DNA of 64,000 bases from Dietzia sp032248695 (GTDB lineage Bacteria > Actinomycetota > Actinomycetes > Mycobacteriales > Mycobacteriaceae): the NCBI RefSeq assembly GCF_032248695.1, contig NZ_JAVHXC010000003.1, forward strand, positions 186,001 to 250,000, in the 5' to 3' direction. The position numbers were made by a program, and so were the translations under genes. The first letter of the stretch is position 1, and each line of letters starts with the position of its first letter. The notes below the pieces were generated by a model that searched no databases, was not told where the DNA came from, and saw only the letters and a program-made list of their open reading frames with translations. Of the stretch, positions 50,364 to 60,832 are shown piece by piece.

Positions 50364-51719
50364 TCAGTCGCCCGCGCCGCGCGAGACCTCGGGCATCGAG
50401 AACGCCGACGCCGCCCCCACCAGGCCGAGCACGGCGAGGAACACCAGCGCCCACTGCACCCCCAGCACCGCGAGCGCCGAACTGATGCCGCCCACGACGA
50501 GCAGGATGACCCCCATCGCGGTGTTGCCGACCGCCACGTACGCGGTGCGGGTGTCGCCCTCGGCCACGTCCACCACGTAGGTCTTGCGCCCCACCCGTAC
50601 GCCGGAGTGCAGGAGGGTGAGCAGGAAGTACGCGCCCACGAAGACCGCCGCACCGAGCGGGGCGCCCCCGTCGAAGCCGGGGAGCGCCTCGATGAGCACG
50701 AGTGCGAACGCCACCAGCGACGCCGCCGTGGCCGCACCCGCCATGAGCAGCCGGCTCGACCGGTCGGCCAGCTTGCCGAAGACCCGTCCCCCGATCAGCG
50801 ACGCCACACCGGACGCGAGGATGAAGCCGCCGAGCCCGGCCAACGCACCCGTCCCCGAGGCGATCGAGAGGGTCACGATGAACGGCGGGCTCAGCGAGGA
50901 CACCAGCAGCAGGCCGCGGACGGTGATGAACTTCCGGAACGTGGCGTCGTCGCGGAACAACTGCGCCGCCTCGGCGAACCACGAGGGCGAGGAGTCCTCC
51001 GCCGCCGATTCGCGGCCGTCGCCGGCCCCGGCGTCATCGCCCTCGCCCGCCGGTTCGCGGACCCGCGCGCACACCACCGCCGAGAGCACCCACAGCACGG
51101 CGCCCACCGCGAGCAGCAGCGCCAGGGCGGCCGCGTCGAGGTCCTCCCCGCCCAGCACGCGGATGAGCACGCCGAGCGTGATGGCGACCAGCCCGGCCGC
51201 CGACGTCGCCAGGCCGACGATCTGCCCGCGCTCGCCGGACGGGATCGTGCGGCCCTGCACGTCCTTCGACGCGATCGAGCACAGGCAGCGGCCCAACGAG
51301 AACACGACGAGCGCGACGAGGATGCCGACGCCGGCCGCGACCCCGCTGCCCAGCGCGGCGATGGCGGCCATCACCGCGACCGAGACCGCCTGCACCGCCG
51401 CGCCGATGACGAAGACCCACTTGCGGCGGCGCACCCGCACCACCAGCGGGGTGAGAAAGGCCTGCGGCAACATCGACCCGGACTCGCGGATCGGTACCAG
51501 CAGGCCCACGAACGCCGCGGGCACCCCGAGGACGTGGAACAACCACGGCAGGACCGTGGAGGCGTTGACCGTCTGGTCTCCCGAGGACTGCAGGGTGTTG
51601 GCGGCGACGAGCCTCAACCCGTTGCGCGGCAGATCGCGCTGCACGGGATCGGGGAGCTCGTCCTCCGCGTCCTGCGATCGGGTGACTAGACGGGAGTAGA
51701 GGCGCTCGGCGGTGGTCAC
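50364..51719 (-). CDS. MFS transporter
   Basis: A 451-residue membrane protein with about twelve hydrophobic segments, split by a central acidic loop of about 40 residues (GEGDDAGAGDGRESAAEDSS). The start is a GTG without Shine-Dalgarno. A TAGGCT hexamer ends 8 nt before it on the minus strand, which fits a leaderless transcript. Typical loops are VVRVRRRKWVF and RVFGKLADRSSRLL. It has no neighbour that hints at its substrate. Confidence 0.82.
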   Translation of the reverse strand: MTTAERLYSRLVTRSQDAEDELPDPVQRDLPRNGLRLVAANTLQSSGDQTVNASTVLPWLFHVLGVPAAFVGLLVPIRESGSMLPQAFLTPLVVRVRRRKWVFVIGAAVQAVSVAVMAAIAALGSGVAAGVGILVALVVFSLGRCLCSIASKDVQGRTIPSGERGQIVGLATSAAGLVAITLGVLIRVLGGEDLDAAALALLLAVGAVLWVLSAVVCARVREPAGEGDDAGAGDGRESAAEDSSPSWFAEAAQLFRDDATFRKFITVRGLLLVSSLSPPFIVTLSIASGTGALAGLGGFILASGVASLIGGRVFGKLADRSSRLLMAGAATAASLVAFALVLIEALPGFDGGAPLGAAVFVGAYFLLTLLHSGVRVGRKTYVVDVAEGDTRTAYVAVGNTAMGVILLVVGGISSALAVLGVQWALVFLAVLGLVGAASAFSMPEVSRGAGD

Positions 51720-51819
51720 CGTTCAGGAGCCTAGCCGCCCGCGCCCGGACAGACGACGACCGGCGCCGGAGGATCGCCCCCGACGCCGGTCACGCGTCTG
51801 TCGTGTGAGGTCGCTCGGA

Positions 51820-52161
51820 TCAGGCGAGCGGACCGCCACAGTTCGGCCAGGCGCCGGCGCCCTGGCCCGCGAGCACACGCTCGCCGATGTCGATCTGCTG
51901 CTCACGGGTGGCCTGGTCGGCGGTCGCGGCGTACTCGCCGCCGCCGAAGCCGCTCCACGTCTGGGCGGAGAACTGCAGACCGCCGTAGTACCCGTTGCCG
52001 GTGTTGATCTGCCAGTTGCCACCGGACTCGCACTGGGCCACCTGGTCCCAGGCGCTCGGCGGGGCCGCGTTCGCGGCGGGCGTCGCCAGCGAGGCGCCCG
52101 CGGCGGCGATACCGCCCGCCATCATCGCGCCGGTCAGGGTTCGGACAAGCTTCTTCTGCAT
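51820..52161 (-). CDS. Resuscitation-promoting-factor-like secreted muralytic protein
   Basis: A 113-residue exported protein: a signal peptide ending at ANA-APP near residue 32, then a compact Rpf domain with AWDQVAQCESGGNWQINTG (catalytic Glu in CESGG), YYGGLQFSAQTW and the second Cys in WPNCGG. Rpf proteins cleave peptidoglycan and help dormant cells resume growth. This one has the minimal form, without LysM or DUF348 domains. A GAGGAGG lies upstream. The 269-bp region before it contains no c-di-AMP riboswitch that I can recognise. Confidence 0.9.
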   Translation of the reverse strand: MQKKLVRTLTGAMMAGGIAAAGASLATPAANAAPPSAWDQVAQCESGGNWQINTGNGYYGGLQFSAQTWSGFGGGEYAATADQATREQQIDIGERVLAGQGAGAWPNCGGPLA

Positions 52162-52430
52162 CCCTCGTGACCTCCTCAGGGTCTCGTGTCGTGCATGTCT
52201 CGTGACTTTTGATTCGACGAGTTCGTCGGACAGCGGCCGACACTACGAAGGCGCGGGAGGGGCCTGGCAACCCCCGACGCGGGATCCTCCGCGGCCCGGA
52301 CGGGCGGCAGTGGTCGCGGCGGGTGCGAATCACCGCTGCTCAGAGCGCCGGTTCCGCGGGTGACGCGGCGGGCGGGATCGGGTGGGTGAGATGGCTCACC
52401 TCGCCGTCGTGGACCCTCCATACTGGCCGC

Positions 52431-52640
52431 ATGAGCGACTTCAACAAGGGCGACCACGTCGAGTGGAACTCCGAGGCCGGGATGGTGCGCGGGGTGATCC
52501 GGAAGATCCACACCGAGGACGTCGAGTTCAAGGGGCGCATGCGGCGCTGCAGCGAGGACGAACCGCAGTACGAGATCGAGAGCGACAAGACCGGGCACAT
52601 GGCGATGCACAAGGGCTCGGCGCTGAAGAAGATCGACTAG
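52431..52640 (+). CDS. Hypervirulence-associated Tudor-like small protein (DUF2945)
   Basis: A 69-residue protein. The sequence FNKGDHVEWNSEAGMVRGVI and GSALKKID are typical of the small DUF2945/HVA1 Tudor-like family, whose role is not known. A CATACT hexamer ends 7 nt before the ATG and there is no ribosome site, so the transcript may be leaderless. Confidence 0.82.
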   Translation: MSDFNKGDHVEWNSEAGMVRGVIRKIHTEDVEFKGRMRRCSEDEPQYEIESDKTGHMAMHKGSALKKID

Positions 52641-52734
52641 GGCGGGCGCGGGCCGGCGCGGGCCGCGCCCGAGCGGGGGCGCTTCCGCGATCACGTCGGC
52701 GGGACGCCCGGTCCTACGCGCACGCGAGAAAACT

Positions 52735-52842
52735 CGCCTATCCGATCCCGCGCCGCCTGCGGGACCCGCTAGGTGGAGCGGAATCGGACAGGCGGCGCGG
52801 GATCAGATGGGTGGCGCGGGTTCGGATAGGCGGCGCCGCGGG
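52735..52842. repeat. Cluster of 19-bp GC-rich repeats in both orientations
   Basis: Three direct units of about 19 bp, ATCGGAYAGGCGGCGCGGG and variants, start at 52783, 52802 and 52821. Inverted counterparts lie at 52735-52764, including a perfect 16-bp match (52744-52759 against 52789-52804) and a perfect 10-bp match (52736-52745 against 52822-52831). The region lies between the convergent Tudor-like and SRPBCC genes and can fold into alternative hairpins. It may act as a terminator or be a small repeat family. Confidence 0.65.
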
Positions 52843-52872
52843 GGCGGAGACGCGGGTCGGCGCGCGGCTCGC

Positions 52873-53337
52873 TCAGCCGGCGACGGCCGAGGCGAGATTG
52901 CCCAGGGAATCCTCGAGCTGCTTCTCCGACACCAGCGGGAACGACACCTTCTTGAGCAGGTCCTTGTCGGTGACCTTGCCCCAGTCGTACGTGTGCCGCA
53001 CGAGCGTGGAGTCCGGCCCCTGGGGCTCGAGCTCCCAGACCCACTCCCAGCCCTTGGGCTCGGTGCCGGCCGGCGCGGTCTGCCAGGCCAGCAGCTTGTC
53101 CTTGGCGAAGCCGGTGACGTGGTTCTCGGTGCGGTACTCACCGCCCATGTGCTCGCCCTCCATGTCCATGGCGAACACGTCCCCGACCTGCTGGATGCGG
53201 TCGGACTTGTAGTCGCCCCGCACGAAGCCCGAGCCGTCCAGGCGGGCGTGGTTCTCCGGGTTGGACAGGAAGTCGAAGATCTCGGCCGCCGAGTGGTCGA
53301 TCACGCGCTCGACGGTGATGGCAGTGGAATCACTCAT
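52873..53337 (-). CDS. SRPBCC-family (polyketide cyclase/lipid-binding fold) protein
   Basis: A 154-residue protein of the START/Bet v1-like fold. It opens ITVERVIDHSAAEIFDFLSNPENHARLDGSG (quoted in part: SAAEIFDFLSNPENH), the hallmark of polyketide-cyclase/dehydrase-like members, and ends with a long helix KQLEDSLGNLASAV. Such proteins bind a hydrophobic ligand, but this family has no common reaction. A GGTGGGG stretch precedes the ATG. Confidence 0.83.
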   Translation of the reverse strand: MSDSTAITVERVIDHSAAEIFDFLSNPENHARLDGSGFVRGDYKSDRIQQVGDVFAMDMEGEHMGGEYRTENHVTGFAKDKLLAWQTAPAGTEPKGWEWVWELEPQGPDSTLVRHTYDWGKVTDKDLLKKVSFPLVSEKQLEDSLGNLASAVAG

Positions 53338-53527
53338 GTCCCCACCGTGCCCGCCGCGGCGCCGGGATGCATCCGGTCGGCACGGTTCGCGTCCAGTCAG
53401 CACGGGACGCATCCGGGTGGCCCCCGGCTCCGAATTCACCACAGGTTCATCTCGTCACCGGCGCCCCGGGCCGACGGAGGTGCCAGGATGGTGTGTCCGT
53501 TTCATGGTGCAGATGGGAAGTGGTCTC

Positions 53528-54577
53528 GTGTCGAGGTCTATTGGTCGTCGGACGGTACTGGCGTCGGTGGCGGTCTTCGCCGCCGGTGCCCTGGGGCTCG
53601 CGGGGTGCTCCGAGCCCGCCGCTCCCGGTTCCGGATCCGGTGAGGGTGCCACGTCCTCCGAGGCCTCCGGCGAGGTCACGCTCTACACCTCGGAGCCGCA
53701 GGCCAAGATCGACGAGATCATCGCCGCGTTCAACGAGGAGCAGCCGGACATCGAGGTGAAGGTCTTCCGGGCCGGCACCGGAGACCTCAAGGCACGCATC
53801 GAGGCCGAGAAGTCCACCGGCGGGGTCGCCGCCGACATCCTGCTCGCCGCCGACGTGCCCACGTTCGAGGACTACAAGGACCAGGACCTCTTCCAGCCGT
53901 TCGAGCCGAGCGAGCCCGACGCCCTGTCCGAGGTGGCGGTCGACCCCGACGGCTACTTCGTGGGCACCCGCATCATCCCCACCGTCATCGCCTACAACAC
54001 GGGCGAGGTCACCGACCCGCCGACCTCGTGGGCCGACCTCACCGACCCCGCCTACCGCGACCGCATCATCCTGCCCAACCCGGACGTCTCCGGTGCCGCC
54101 GCCTTCAACGCCGCGGCCTGGAGTCTGCAGCCCGACCTGGGCGAGGAGTGGATCGAGCAGCTCGGCGCAAACAACCCGCAGGTCGCCGAATCCAACGGGC
54201 CCGTGGCGCAGGCCGTCGCCGAGGGCTCGCGGCCCGTCGGGATCGTCGTGGACTACCTCGTGCGCGACCTCGCGGCCCAGGGTTCGCCCATCGCCGTGAG
54301 CTACCCGAGCGAGGGCGTCCCCTACATCACGCAGCCCGGCGCCGTGTTCGCCGACGCGCCCAACCCCGAGGCCGCCAAGCTGTTCCTCGACTTCCTCGTG
54401 TCCCAGAAGGGTCAGGAGATCGCGGTGTCGCAGAGCTACCTGCCCGTGCGCGAGGACGCCGGCAGCCCGGAGGGCGCCCCCGCGCTGGCCGACATCACCC
54501 TCTTCGACCAGGACCTCGACGCGATCGCCGCCTCCCGCGACGACGCCGTGGCCGCGTTCAACGCGGCCGTCAGGTAG
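53528..54577 (+). CDS. Iron(III)-type ABC importer substrate-binding lipoprotein
   Basis: A 349-residue lipoprotein. The GTG at 53528 gives a compact twin-arginine-like signal (SRSIGRRTVLASVAVF) ending in the lipobox LAG-C; ATGs at 53504 and 53513 would add up to eight residues. The mature part follows the FbpA/AfuA pattern: VTLYTSEPQAKIDEI, RAGTGDLKARIEAEK, ADILLAADVPTFEDYK and the late SQKGQEIAVSQSYLPVRED. These proteins bind ferric iron with an anion, or phosphonate- and thiamine-like ligands. The permease gene starts at the very next base. Confidence 0.86.
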   Translation: MSRSIGRRTVLASVAVFAAGALGLAGCSEPAAPGSGSGEGATSSEASGEVTLYTSEPQAKIDEIIAAFNEEQPDIEVKVFRAGTGDLKARIEAEKSTGGVAADILLAADVPTFEDYKDQDLFQPFEPSEPDALSEVAVDPDGYFVGTRIIPTVIAYNTGEVTDPPTSWADLTDPAYRDRIILPNPDVSGAAAFNAAAWSLQPDLGEEWIEQLGANNPQVAESNGPVAQAVAEGSRPVGIVVDYLVRDLAAQGSPIAVSYPSEGVPYITQPGAVFADAPNPEAAKLFLDFLVSQKGQEIAVSQSYLPVREDAGSPEGAPALADITLFDQDLDAIAASRDDAVAAFNAAVR

Positions 54578-56206
54578 GTGACCCTCCCGCTCAGGCTGGC
54601 CCTGTGGGCGTCCCTCGCGGGCGTCATGGTGCTGCCCCTGGCCCTGGTCGTCTCACTGGGGCTGGGGGCCAACCACCTGCCCGAACTCATCGAGCAGGGG
54701 CTGCTCACGGCCACCGCCAACAGCCTCGTCAGCTCCCTGCTCTCCGCGGTCGGTGCCGTCCTCATCGGCACGCTGATGGCGTTCGGCCTCGACCGCACCG
54801 ACCTGCCGGGCCGCGGGGCCCTGCGCCTGCTGCTGCTCACGCCGCTGTTCATCCCGCCCTTCATCGGCGCCATCGCGTGGAGCGGCCTGCTCACCGACGG
54901 CGGACTGCTGGACCGCGTCTTCGGTGTCGCGCCGTGGAACTTCTACGGCGGGCCCGGCGTGGTCTTCCTGCTCACGCTGCACGCCTACCCCATGGCCTAC
55001 TTCGTCGTGGCGGCCGCCCTGCGGCGCATCCCCGCGGAACTCGAGGAGGCCTCACGCCTGTCCGGCGCCCGGCCGACGCGCACGCACCTCGACGTGACCC
55101 TGCCCCTCATCCGCCCGGCCATGGCGGCGGCGTTCACCCTGACCTTCGTCAGCGGGATCGGTGACTTCGGCATCCCCGTGATCGTGGGCCTTCCCGCCGG
55201 CTACGAGACGCTCTCGACGATGGTCTACCGGTTCCTCGAGTCCGGCTCCGTCGCGTCACCACTGCAGACCGTCTCGCAGATCGGGGTGGTCCTACTGCTC
55301 ATCGGCGTGTTGGGGACGCTGCTCGACCGGCAGGTCACCAAGGGGTCGGTCGAGTTCGGCGGCACCGGACGCCCCGCCGCGCCCCAGGCGCTCGGCCGGG
55401 CGCGGCTGCCCCTGGCGGTGGCCGCGTGGACCGTCAGCGTCCTCGTCACCCTCGCCCCGCTCGTGGGCCTCGCGGTGCGGGCCCTGCTGCCCGCGCCGGG
55501 CGTGCCCCTCACCCTCGAGACGGCGACCCTGGACAACTTCCGGCGCGCGCTCACCGCCTCGACCACGATCGACGGCGTCACCAACTCCGTGATCCTCGCC
55601 GTCGGCGCGGCCCTCATCTGCGGCGTCCTCGGACTGCTCGTCGGGCTGTTCACCACCCGCCTGGCCGGGCGCGACCGCGAGTCGCTGCTCATGTCGGTGC
55701 TGCTGCCGCAGGCCGTCCCCGGCCTGGTCATCGCCACCGGGTGGCTCATCCTCGGCCGCTACACCGGGCTGTTCAACACCCGCTGGGTGATCCTCGGCGC
55801 GTACGTCACAGCCTTCACCGCGATCGTCGTCCAGACCGTCCGCGGCCCGCTGGCGGGGATCCACTCGTCGATGGAGGAGGCCGCCCGGATCGGCGGCGCC
55901 AGGGCGCTGCGCTCACGGTTCGACACGAGCGTGCGCATGGCCCTGCCCGCCGCCGGCATCGGCATGGTCATGGTCGCGGTGACCGCGGTGCGGGAGCTCA
56001 CGCTCTCCGTCCTGCTCGTCGCCCCCGGCACCCAGACGCTCGGCGTGGTGATCTTCCAGTACCAGCGCGCCGGGGACTACAACGCCTCGTCCGCGCTGTC
56101 CGTGGTGCTCATGGCGGTGGGCCTGCTCGTCCTGGCCGCCTTCGGCGCCCGCTACACCCGACCCGACACCGGGTCCGACGCCGCATCCGGGAGGATCCGT
56201 GCCTGA
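54578..56206 (+). CDS. Iron(III)-type ABC importer permease (fused two-domain)
   Basis: A 542-residue membrane protein with about twelve transmembrane segments, two copies of the six-helix permease unit fused in one chain as in FbpB. Each half has an EAA loop: ELEEASRLSGARPTRT near residue 155 and MEEAARIGGARALRS near 433. The GTG start follows the stop of the binding-protein gene without gap, so translation is coupled. It passes the substrate taken from the lipoprotein across the membrane. Confidence 0.9.
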   Translation: MTLPLRLALWASLAGVMVLPLALVVSLGLGANHLPELIEQGLLTATANSLVSSLLSAVGAVLIGTLMAFGLDRTDLPGRGALRLLLLTPLFIPPFIGAIAWSGLLTDGGLLDRVFGVAPWNFYGGPGVVFLLTLHAYPMAYFVVAAALRRIPAELEEASRLSGARPTRTHLDVTLPLIRPAMAAAFTLTFVSGIGDFGIPVIVGLPAGYETLSTMVYRFLESGSVASPLQTVSQIGVVLLLIGVLGTLLDRQVTKGSVEFGGTGRPAAPQALGRARLPLAVAAWTVSVLVTLAPLVGLAVRALLPAPGVPLTLETATLDNFRRALTASTTIDGVTNSVILAVGAALICGVLGLLVGLFTTRLAGRDRESLLMSVLLPQAVPGLVIATGWLILGRYTGLFNTRWVILGAYVTAFTAIVVQTVRGPLAGIHSSMEEAARIGGARALRSRFDTSVRMALPAAGIGMVMVAVTAVRELTLSVLLVAPGTQTLGVVIFQYQRAGDYNASSALSVVLMAVGLLVLAAFGARYTRPDTGSDAASGRIRA

Positions 56207-57266
56207 ACTCGACGCCCGCGGCGTCTCCGTCCGCTTCGGCGACACCGTCGCCCTTCAGGACCTCGACGTCCACGTGGACTCCGGCCGCATCCTCGCCCTC
56301 GTGGGCCCGTCCGGCTCCGGGAAGTCCACCTTCCTGCGCGCCGTCGCCGGGTTCGAGCAGCCCTCCGCCGGCACGATCCGGGTCGGGGACCGCGTCCTCG
56401 TGGGCGACGGGGTGCACCTCCCGCCCGAGGAACGCGGCCTCGGGATGGTCTTCCAGCACCACGCCGTGTGGCCCCACCTCTCCGTGGCCGACAACGTCGC
56501 CTACCCGCTGCGCCGCGCGAAGGTGCCGGCCGCCCGCCGCCGCACCCTCGTCGCGGAGGCCCTCGAGACCGTCGAGCTGGGCGAGTTCGCCCGGCGCCGG
56601 CCCGACACCCTCTCCGGCGGGCAACGCCAGCGCGTCTCGCTCGCCCGGGCGATCGTCGCGCGGCCAGGGGTCCTGCTGCTCGACGAGGCCCTGTCCGCCC
56701 TCGACGAGCCCCTGCGCGCCTCCCTGCGCCTCGTGCTGCGCCGGCTCGCCGCGGAGCACGACCTCACCATGATCCACGTGACCCACGACCGCGGGGAGGC
56801 CCTCGCACTGGGCGACGAGGTGGCCGTCCTGCACCGCGGGACGCTGGCGCAGTGCGACGTGCCCGACCGGCTGGACGCCGCACCGAACAGCGCGTTCGTC
56901 GCCGGGTTCCTGCACGACGCCACGCTCGTCGACGGGACCGTGGGCCCCGACGGCTTCCGCTCCGACGTCGGCGGGATCACGCTCGCACCCGACGTCCTCA
57001 CCGGGCCCGCCGGCCCGGTGACCGGCCCCGCCACCCTCGCGCTCCTGCCCTCCGGGCTCGAGCTCGCCACGCCCGGACCGGCGCCGGGGCGCATCGGGGC
57101 GGAGTTCGTCACCTCCCTCTACGGCCGCGGCGGCAGGACCGTCATCTGCCGGCACGGCGAGACCGAGCTTCGGGTCCTGGCGCCCGCCGGGGCCGCGGTA
57201 CCCGGCCGGGTGGGCGAGGCCGTGGGGGTCGACGTCCGGCGCGGCGTGATCTACCCGAAGGCCTGA
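56199..57266 (+). CDS. Iron(III)-type ABC importer ATP-binding protein
   Basis: A 355-residue ATPase whose GTG overlaps the permease stop by 8 nt. Walker A is GPSGSGKST (36-44), the Q-loop is MVFQHHAVWPHLS, the signature is SGGQRQRVS, and Walker B is LLLDEALSALDE. The C-terminal third is a TOBE-like domain (ATLALLPSGLELA, VTSLYGRGGRTV). This is the FbpC type. The three genes form a complete importer. A hairpin follows the operon. Confidence 0.92.
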   Translation: MPELDARGVSVRFGDTVALQDLDVHVDSGRILALVGPSGSGKSTFLRAVAGFEQPSAGTIRVGDRVLVGDGVHLPPEERGLGMVFQHHAVWPHLSVADNVAYPLRRAKVPAARRRTLVAEALETVELGEFARRRPDTLSGGQRQRVSLARAIVARPGVLLLDEALSALDEPLRASLRLVLRRLAAEHDLTMIHVTHDRGEALALGDEVAVLHRGTLAQCDVPDRLDAAPNSAFVAGFLHDATLVDGTVGPDGFRSDVGGITLAPDVLTGPAGPVTGPATLALLPSGLELATPGPAPGRIGAEFVTSLYGRGGRTVICRHGETELRVLAPAGAAVPGRVGEAVGVDVRRGVIYPKA

Positions 57267-57287
57267 ACCCCGGCGCGGGCGGAGCCG

Positions 57288-57307
57288 CCGCACCTGTCTC
57301 GGTGCGG
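57288..57307. terminator. Hairpin between convergent genes
   Basis: CCGCACC, loop TGTCTC, GGTGCGG, with further partial pairing outside. It lies between the ABC importer operon and the convergent SDR gene. Confidence 0.55.
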
Positions 57308-57323
57308 GGCCCGCCGCCCGGCG

Positions 57324-58153
<830 letters not shown>

Positions 58154-58157
<4 letters not shown>

Positions 58158-59713
58158 GCTCGGGCCACCTCGTCGTCGTCCATCTCGGTCGCGTCCCCCA
58201 CGGCGGCGCCGCCACCCGGCGCGCGGCGGGCGCCGGTCAGGACCACGTCCCGCCCGAACGCCATCTCGCGACGCAGGTCACCGAACGCGAGCTCGGGGAT
58301 CTCCATCAGGAAGTTCTGCACGTACCGCCACGGACGCGAGGCCCCCTGCTTGGGGAACAGGTGCCCGTCGCGCCGGATGTACCCGGCGTCGAAGTCGAGC
58401 AGGAGCTGATCCGCCGGCTCGTCGGGCACCCGCGGCGCGTAGACCCGCTCCCCCGTCCGCCACAACCTCACCATGTAGCGCGAGACCATGTCCGCGCGCA
58501 GCGTCCACGACGAGTTGATGTACCCCACCGTGAAGCTCGCGTTGGGCACCCCGGCCAGCATCATCCCGCGGTAGGTGGCCAGGGCGGGGACGTCGAGTTC
58601 CTGCCCGTCGATACTCAGCGTGCCGCCGCCGAAGACCTGCAGGCGCAGGCCCGTGGCAGTGATGATGACGTCGGCCTCGACGTGCTCGCCCGACGTCAGG
58701 CGGATGCCGTCGGCGGTGAACCGGTCGATCGTCCCGGTCACGACCCGCGCGGCGCCCCGCCGCATGGCGCGGAAGATGTCGCCGTCGGGGGCCTTGCACA
58801 CGCGCTGGTCCCACGGCCGGTACGGCGGCGTGAAGTGCCGGTCGATCTCCTCGGCCGGAAGGTAGCGGCGCTGCATCGCCCGCAGGCCCGCCTTGAACAG
58901 CCAGGGCAGGCGCTGGGCGATCACGAACTGCGCCGTGTCGCGGGCACCGTGGTTGAGTCGCGCCGCCCGGTGGTCCCACGGCGCCGGCAGCAGGCGCCGC
59001 CACACCGCGCTGATGACGTCCTTCTCCGGCAGCGGACCGATGTAGCTCGGGGTGCGCTGCAGCATGGTCACGTCGGCGCCGAGGTCCGCCAGCGCCGGGA
59101 CCAGGGTCACCGCCGTGGCGCCCGAGCCGATCACCACGAACCGCCGGCCCGCGTACTCGAGGTCCTCCGGCCACTGCTGCGGGTGGATGATCCGCCCGCG
59201 GAAGTCCTCCTCGCCGGGGAAGTCCGGGCGGAAACCCTGGGAGTGCGAGTAGTAGCCCGAGCCGAAGTGCACGCGGCGGGTCCACACGATCCGCTCGCCC
59301 TCCGCGGTGCGGCAGGTGACCCGGTAGAGGTCCAGGTCGCTGCGCCAGTCCGCGTCGGCCACCCACGAGCCCAGCCGGAGGCGGTCGAGCGCGCCGGCCT
59401 CGCGGGCGGTGTCACGGATGTACTCCTTGATGTCCGCACCGTTGCCCAGGGTCGAGTCGTGGGGCCAGGGACGAAACGGGAACCCGAACGTCGCCATGTC
59501 CGAGTCCGAGCGGATTCCCGGGTAGCGGAAGGTGTGCCAGGTCCCGCCCAGGTCGTCGTGGGCGTCGTGGATCTCCCAACGCCAGTCCGGGAAGGCGTGG
59601 TGGACGTGGTGGGCCAGGTCGACCCCCGACATGCCCGCCCCCACGATGAGCAGGTCCAGCGGGTCGGTGGGCTCGGCGCCCGGCTCGCCCGGGCGGTGCG
59701 TGCTACCAGTCAT
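58154..59713 (-). CDS. EthA/MymA-type Baeyer-Villiger monooxygenase
   Basis: A 519-residue flavin monooxygenase. VGAGMSGVDLA is the FAD motif, DDLGGTWHTFRYPGIRSDSDM is the family hallmark of EthA-like enzymes (quoted in part as YPGIRSDSDM), the BVMO fingerprint is FRGRIIHPQQW and the NADPH motif is VVIGSGATAVTLVPAL. EthA-like enzymes oxidise ketones and also activate thioamide drugs. The gene lies divergent from an AraC-type regulator. No ribosome site is evident before the ATG at 59713. Confidence 0.88.
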
Positions 59714-59803
59714 GCCCCGTACCGTAACCGCCCGCCGCGACCGGTGGTTTCCGTAACGCGCCAACAACTTGCTCTTTCGCGCCACATCGCCCAGAGTGCC
59801 CTC

Positions 59804-60832
59804 ATGGCGTTCATCCGATCGGCGGGTCTGCGCGGCGTCCGGGCCGTGGTCAGCGGCCTCGGCGGGGACCCGGACGACCTCGCCCGGCGCGCCGGCCTGC
59901 CCCACGGCGCGCTGGACAGCGACGAGATGCTGGTGGAGGACCTGTCCATCGCCCTCCTGCTGGAGACGGCGGCCGCCGAACTGGACTGCCCCGACCTCGG
60001 CCTCCGGGTGGCCGAGCACCAGGACCTCGACATGCTCGGTCCGGTCGCGGTGGTGGTGAAGAACGCGCGCACCACCACCGAGGCGCTGGAGATGACGTCC
60101 AAGTACCTCTTCTTCCACTCGAGGTCCATCGAGATCACCGTGATCGCCGACCCGCGCGGCGAGCCGGACGTACTGGGCGTGCGGTTCGGGTACCGGGACC
60201 CCGGCCAGCTCATCCCGCCACAGGCCGTGGACCTGGTGCTGCTGTTCCTGCACCGGGCGATGCGCACCGTGCTCGGCGGTGACTACGGCCTGCTCTCCGT
60301 CGAGCTCCCGGGCCCGCTCAACACCGACGCCGCGCGGTACGAGGCCCTGTTCGGGGCGCCCGTGTCCCCGTCCACCCCGTCCGCGGTCCTGCGCGTGCCC
60401 TCCGCCCTGCTGGGTCGGGAGATCTCGGGCGGGGACGACGCCGTGCAGCAGCTGGCCCTGCGCTACCTCGAGCAGCACGTACCGGCCGACCGCCGCAGCC
60501 TGGCCGACCGGACCCGCGCGGCGCTCCACCAGTCCCTCGACGCCGGCGCCTCCTCCCTGCCCCGGGTCGCGGCACTGCTGGCCATGTCGCCCCGGACGCT
60601 GCAGCGCGGACTCGCCGGCGAGGGCACGAGCTTCTCCGCGGTCCGGGACGAGGTCCGCCGCGAGGTGGCCGCACGCCTGCTCACCACCACGGAGATCCCG
60701 CTCTACCAGATCGCCTCGGCCCTCGACCTGGGCGACGCGACCACCTTCAGCCAGTACGCGCGCCGCTGGTGGGGCATGACCGCGCGCGAGGTCCGGCTCG
60801 GCCGGGCCGGGGTGGGACAATCGGTCCCATGA
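59804..60832 (+). CDS. AraC-family regulator, VirS-like
   Basis: A 342-residue regulator: an arabinose-binding-like N-terminal domain of the VirS/AraC type (about 1-230; KYLFFHSRSIEIT is characteristic) and a C-terminal AraC helix-turn-helix pair (VAALLAMSPRTLQRGLAGEG and QIASALDLGDATTFSQYARRWWG). The ATG has no Shine-Dalgarno, but CAGAGT ends 7 nt before it, so the transcript is probably leaderless. It lies divergent from the BVMO/SDR pair and probably activates it. Its stop overlaps the TetR start. Confidence 0.87.
   Translation: MAFIRSAGLRGVRAVVSGLGGDPDDLARRAGLPHGALDSDEMLVEDLSIALLLETAAAELDCPDLGLRVAEHQDLDMLGPVAVVVKNARTTTEALEMTSKYLFFHSRSIEITVIADPRGEPDVLGVRFGYRDPGQLIPPQAVDLVLLFLHRAMRTVLGGDYGLLSVELPGPLNTDAARYEALFGAPVSPSTPSAVLRVPSALLGREISGGDDAVQQLALRYLEQHVPADRRSLADRTRAALHQSLDAGASSLPRVAALLAMSPRTLQRGLAGEGTSFSAVRDEVRREVAARLLTTTEIPLYQIASALDLGDATTFSQYARRWWGMTAREVRLGRAGVGQSVP

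Noticed and set aside
52162..52430. c-di-AMP (ydaO) riboswitch upstream of the Rpf-like gene
   Set aside because: Such riboswitches precede rpf genes in some actinobacteria, but the conserved core could not be recognised here; only weak local stems were seen.
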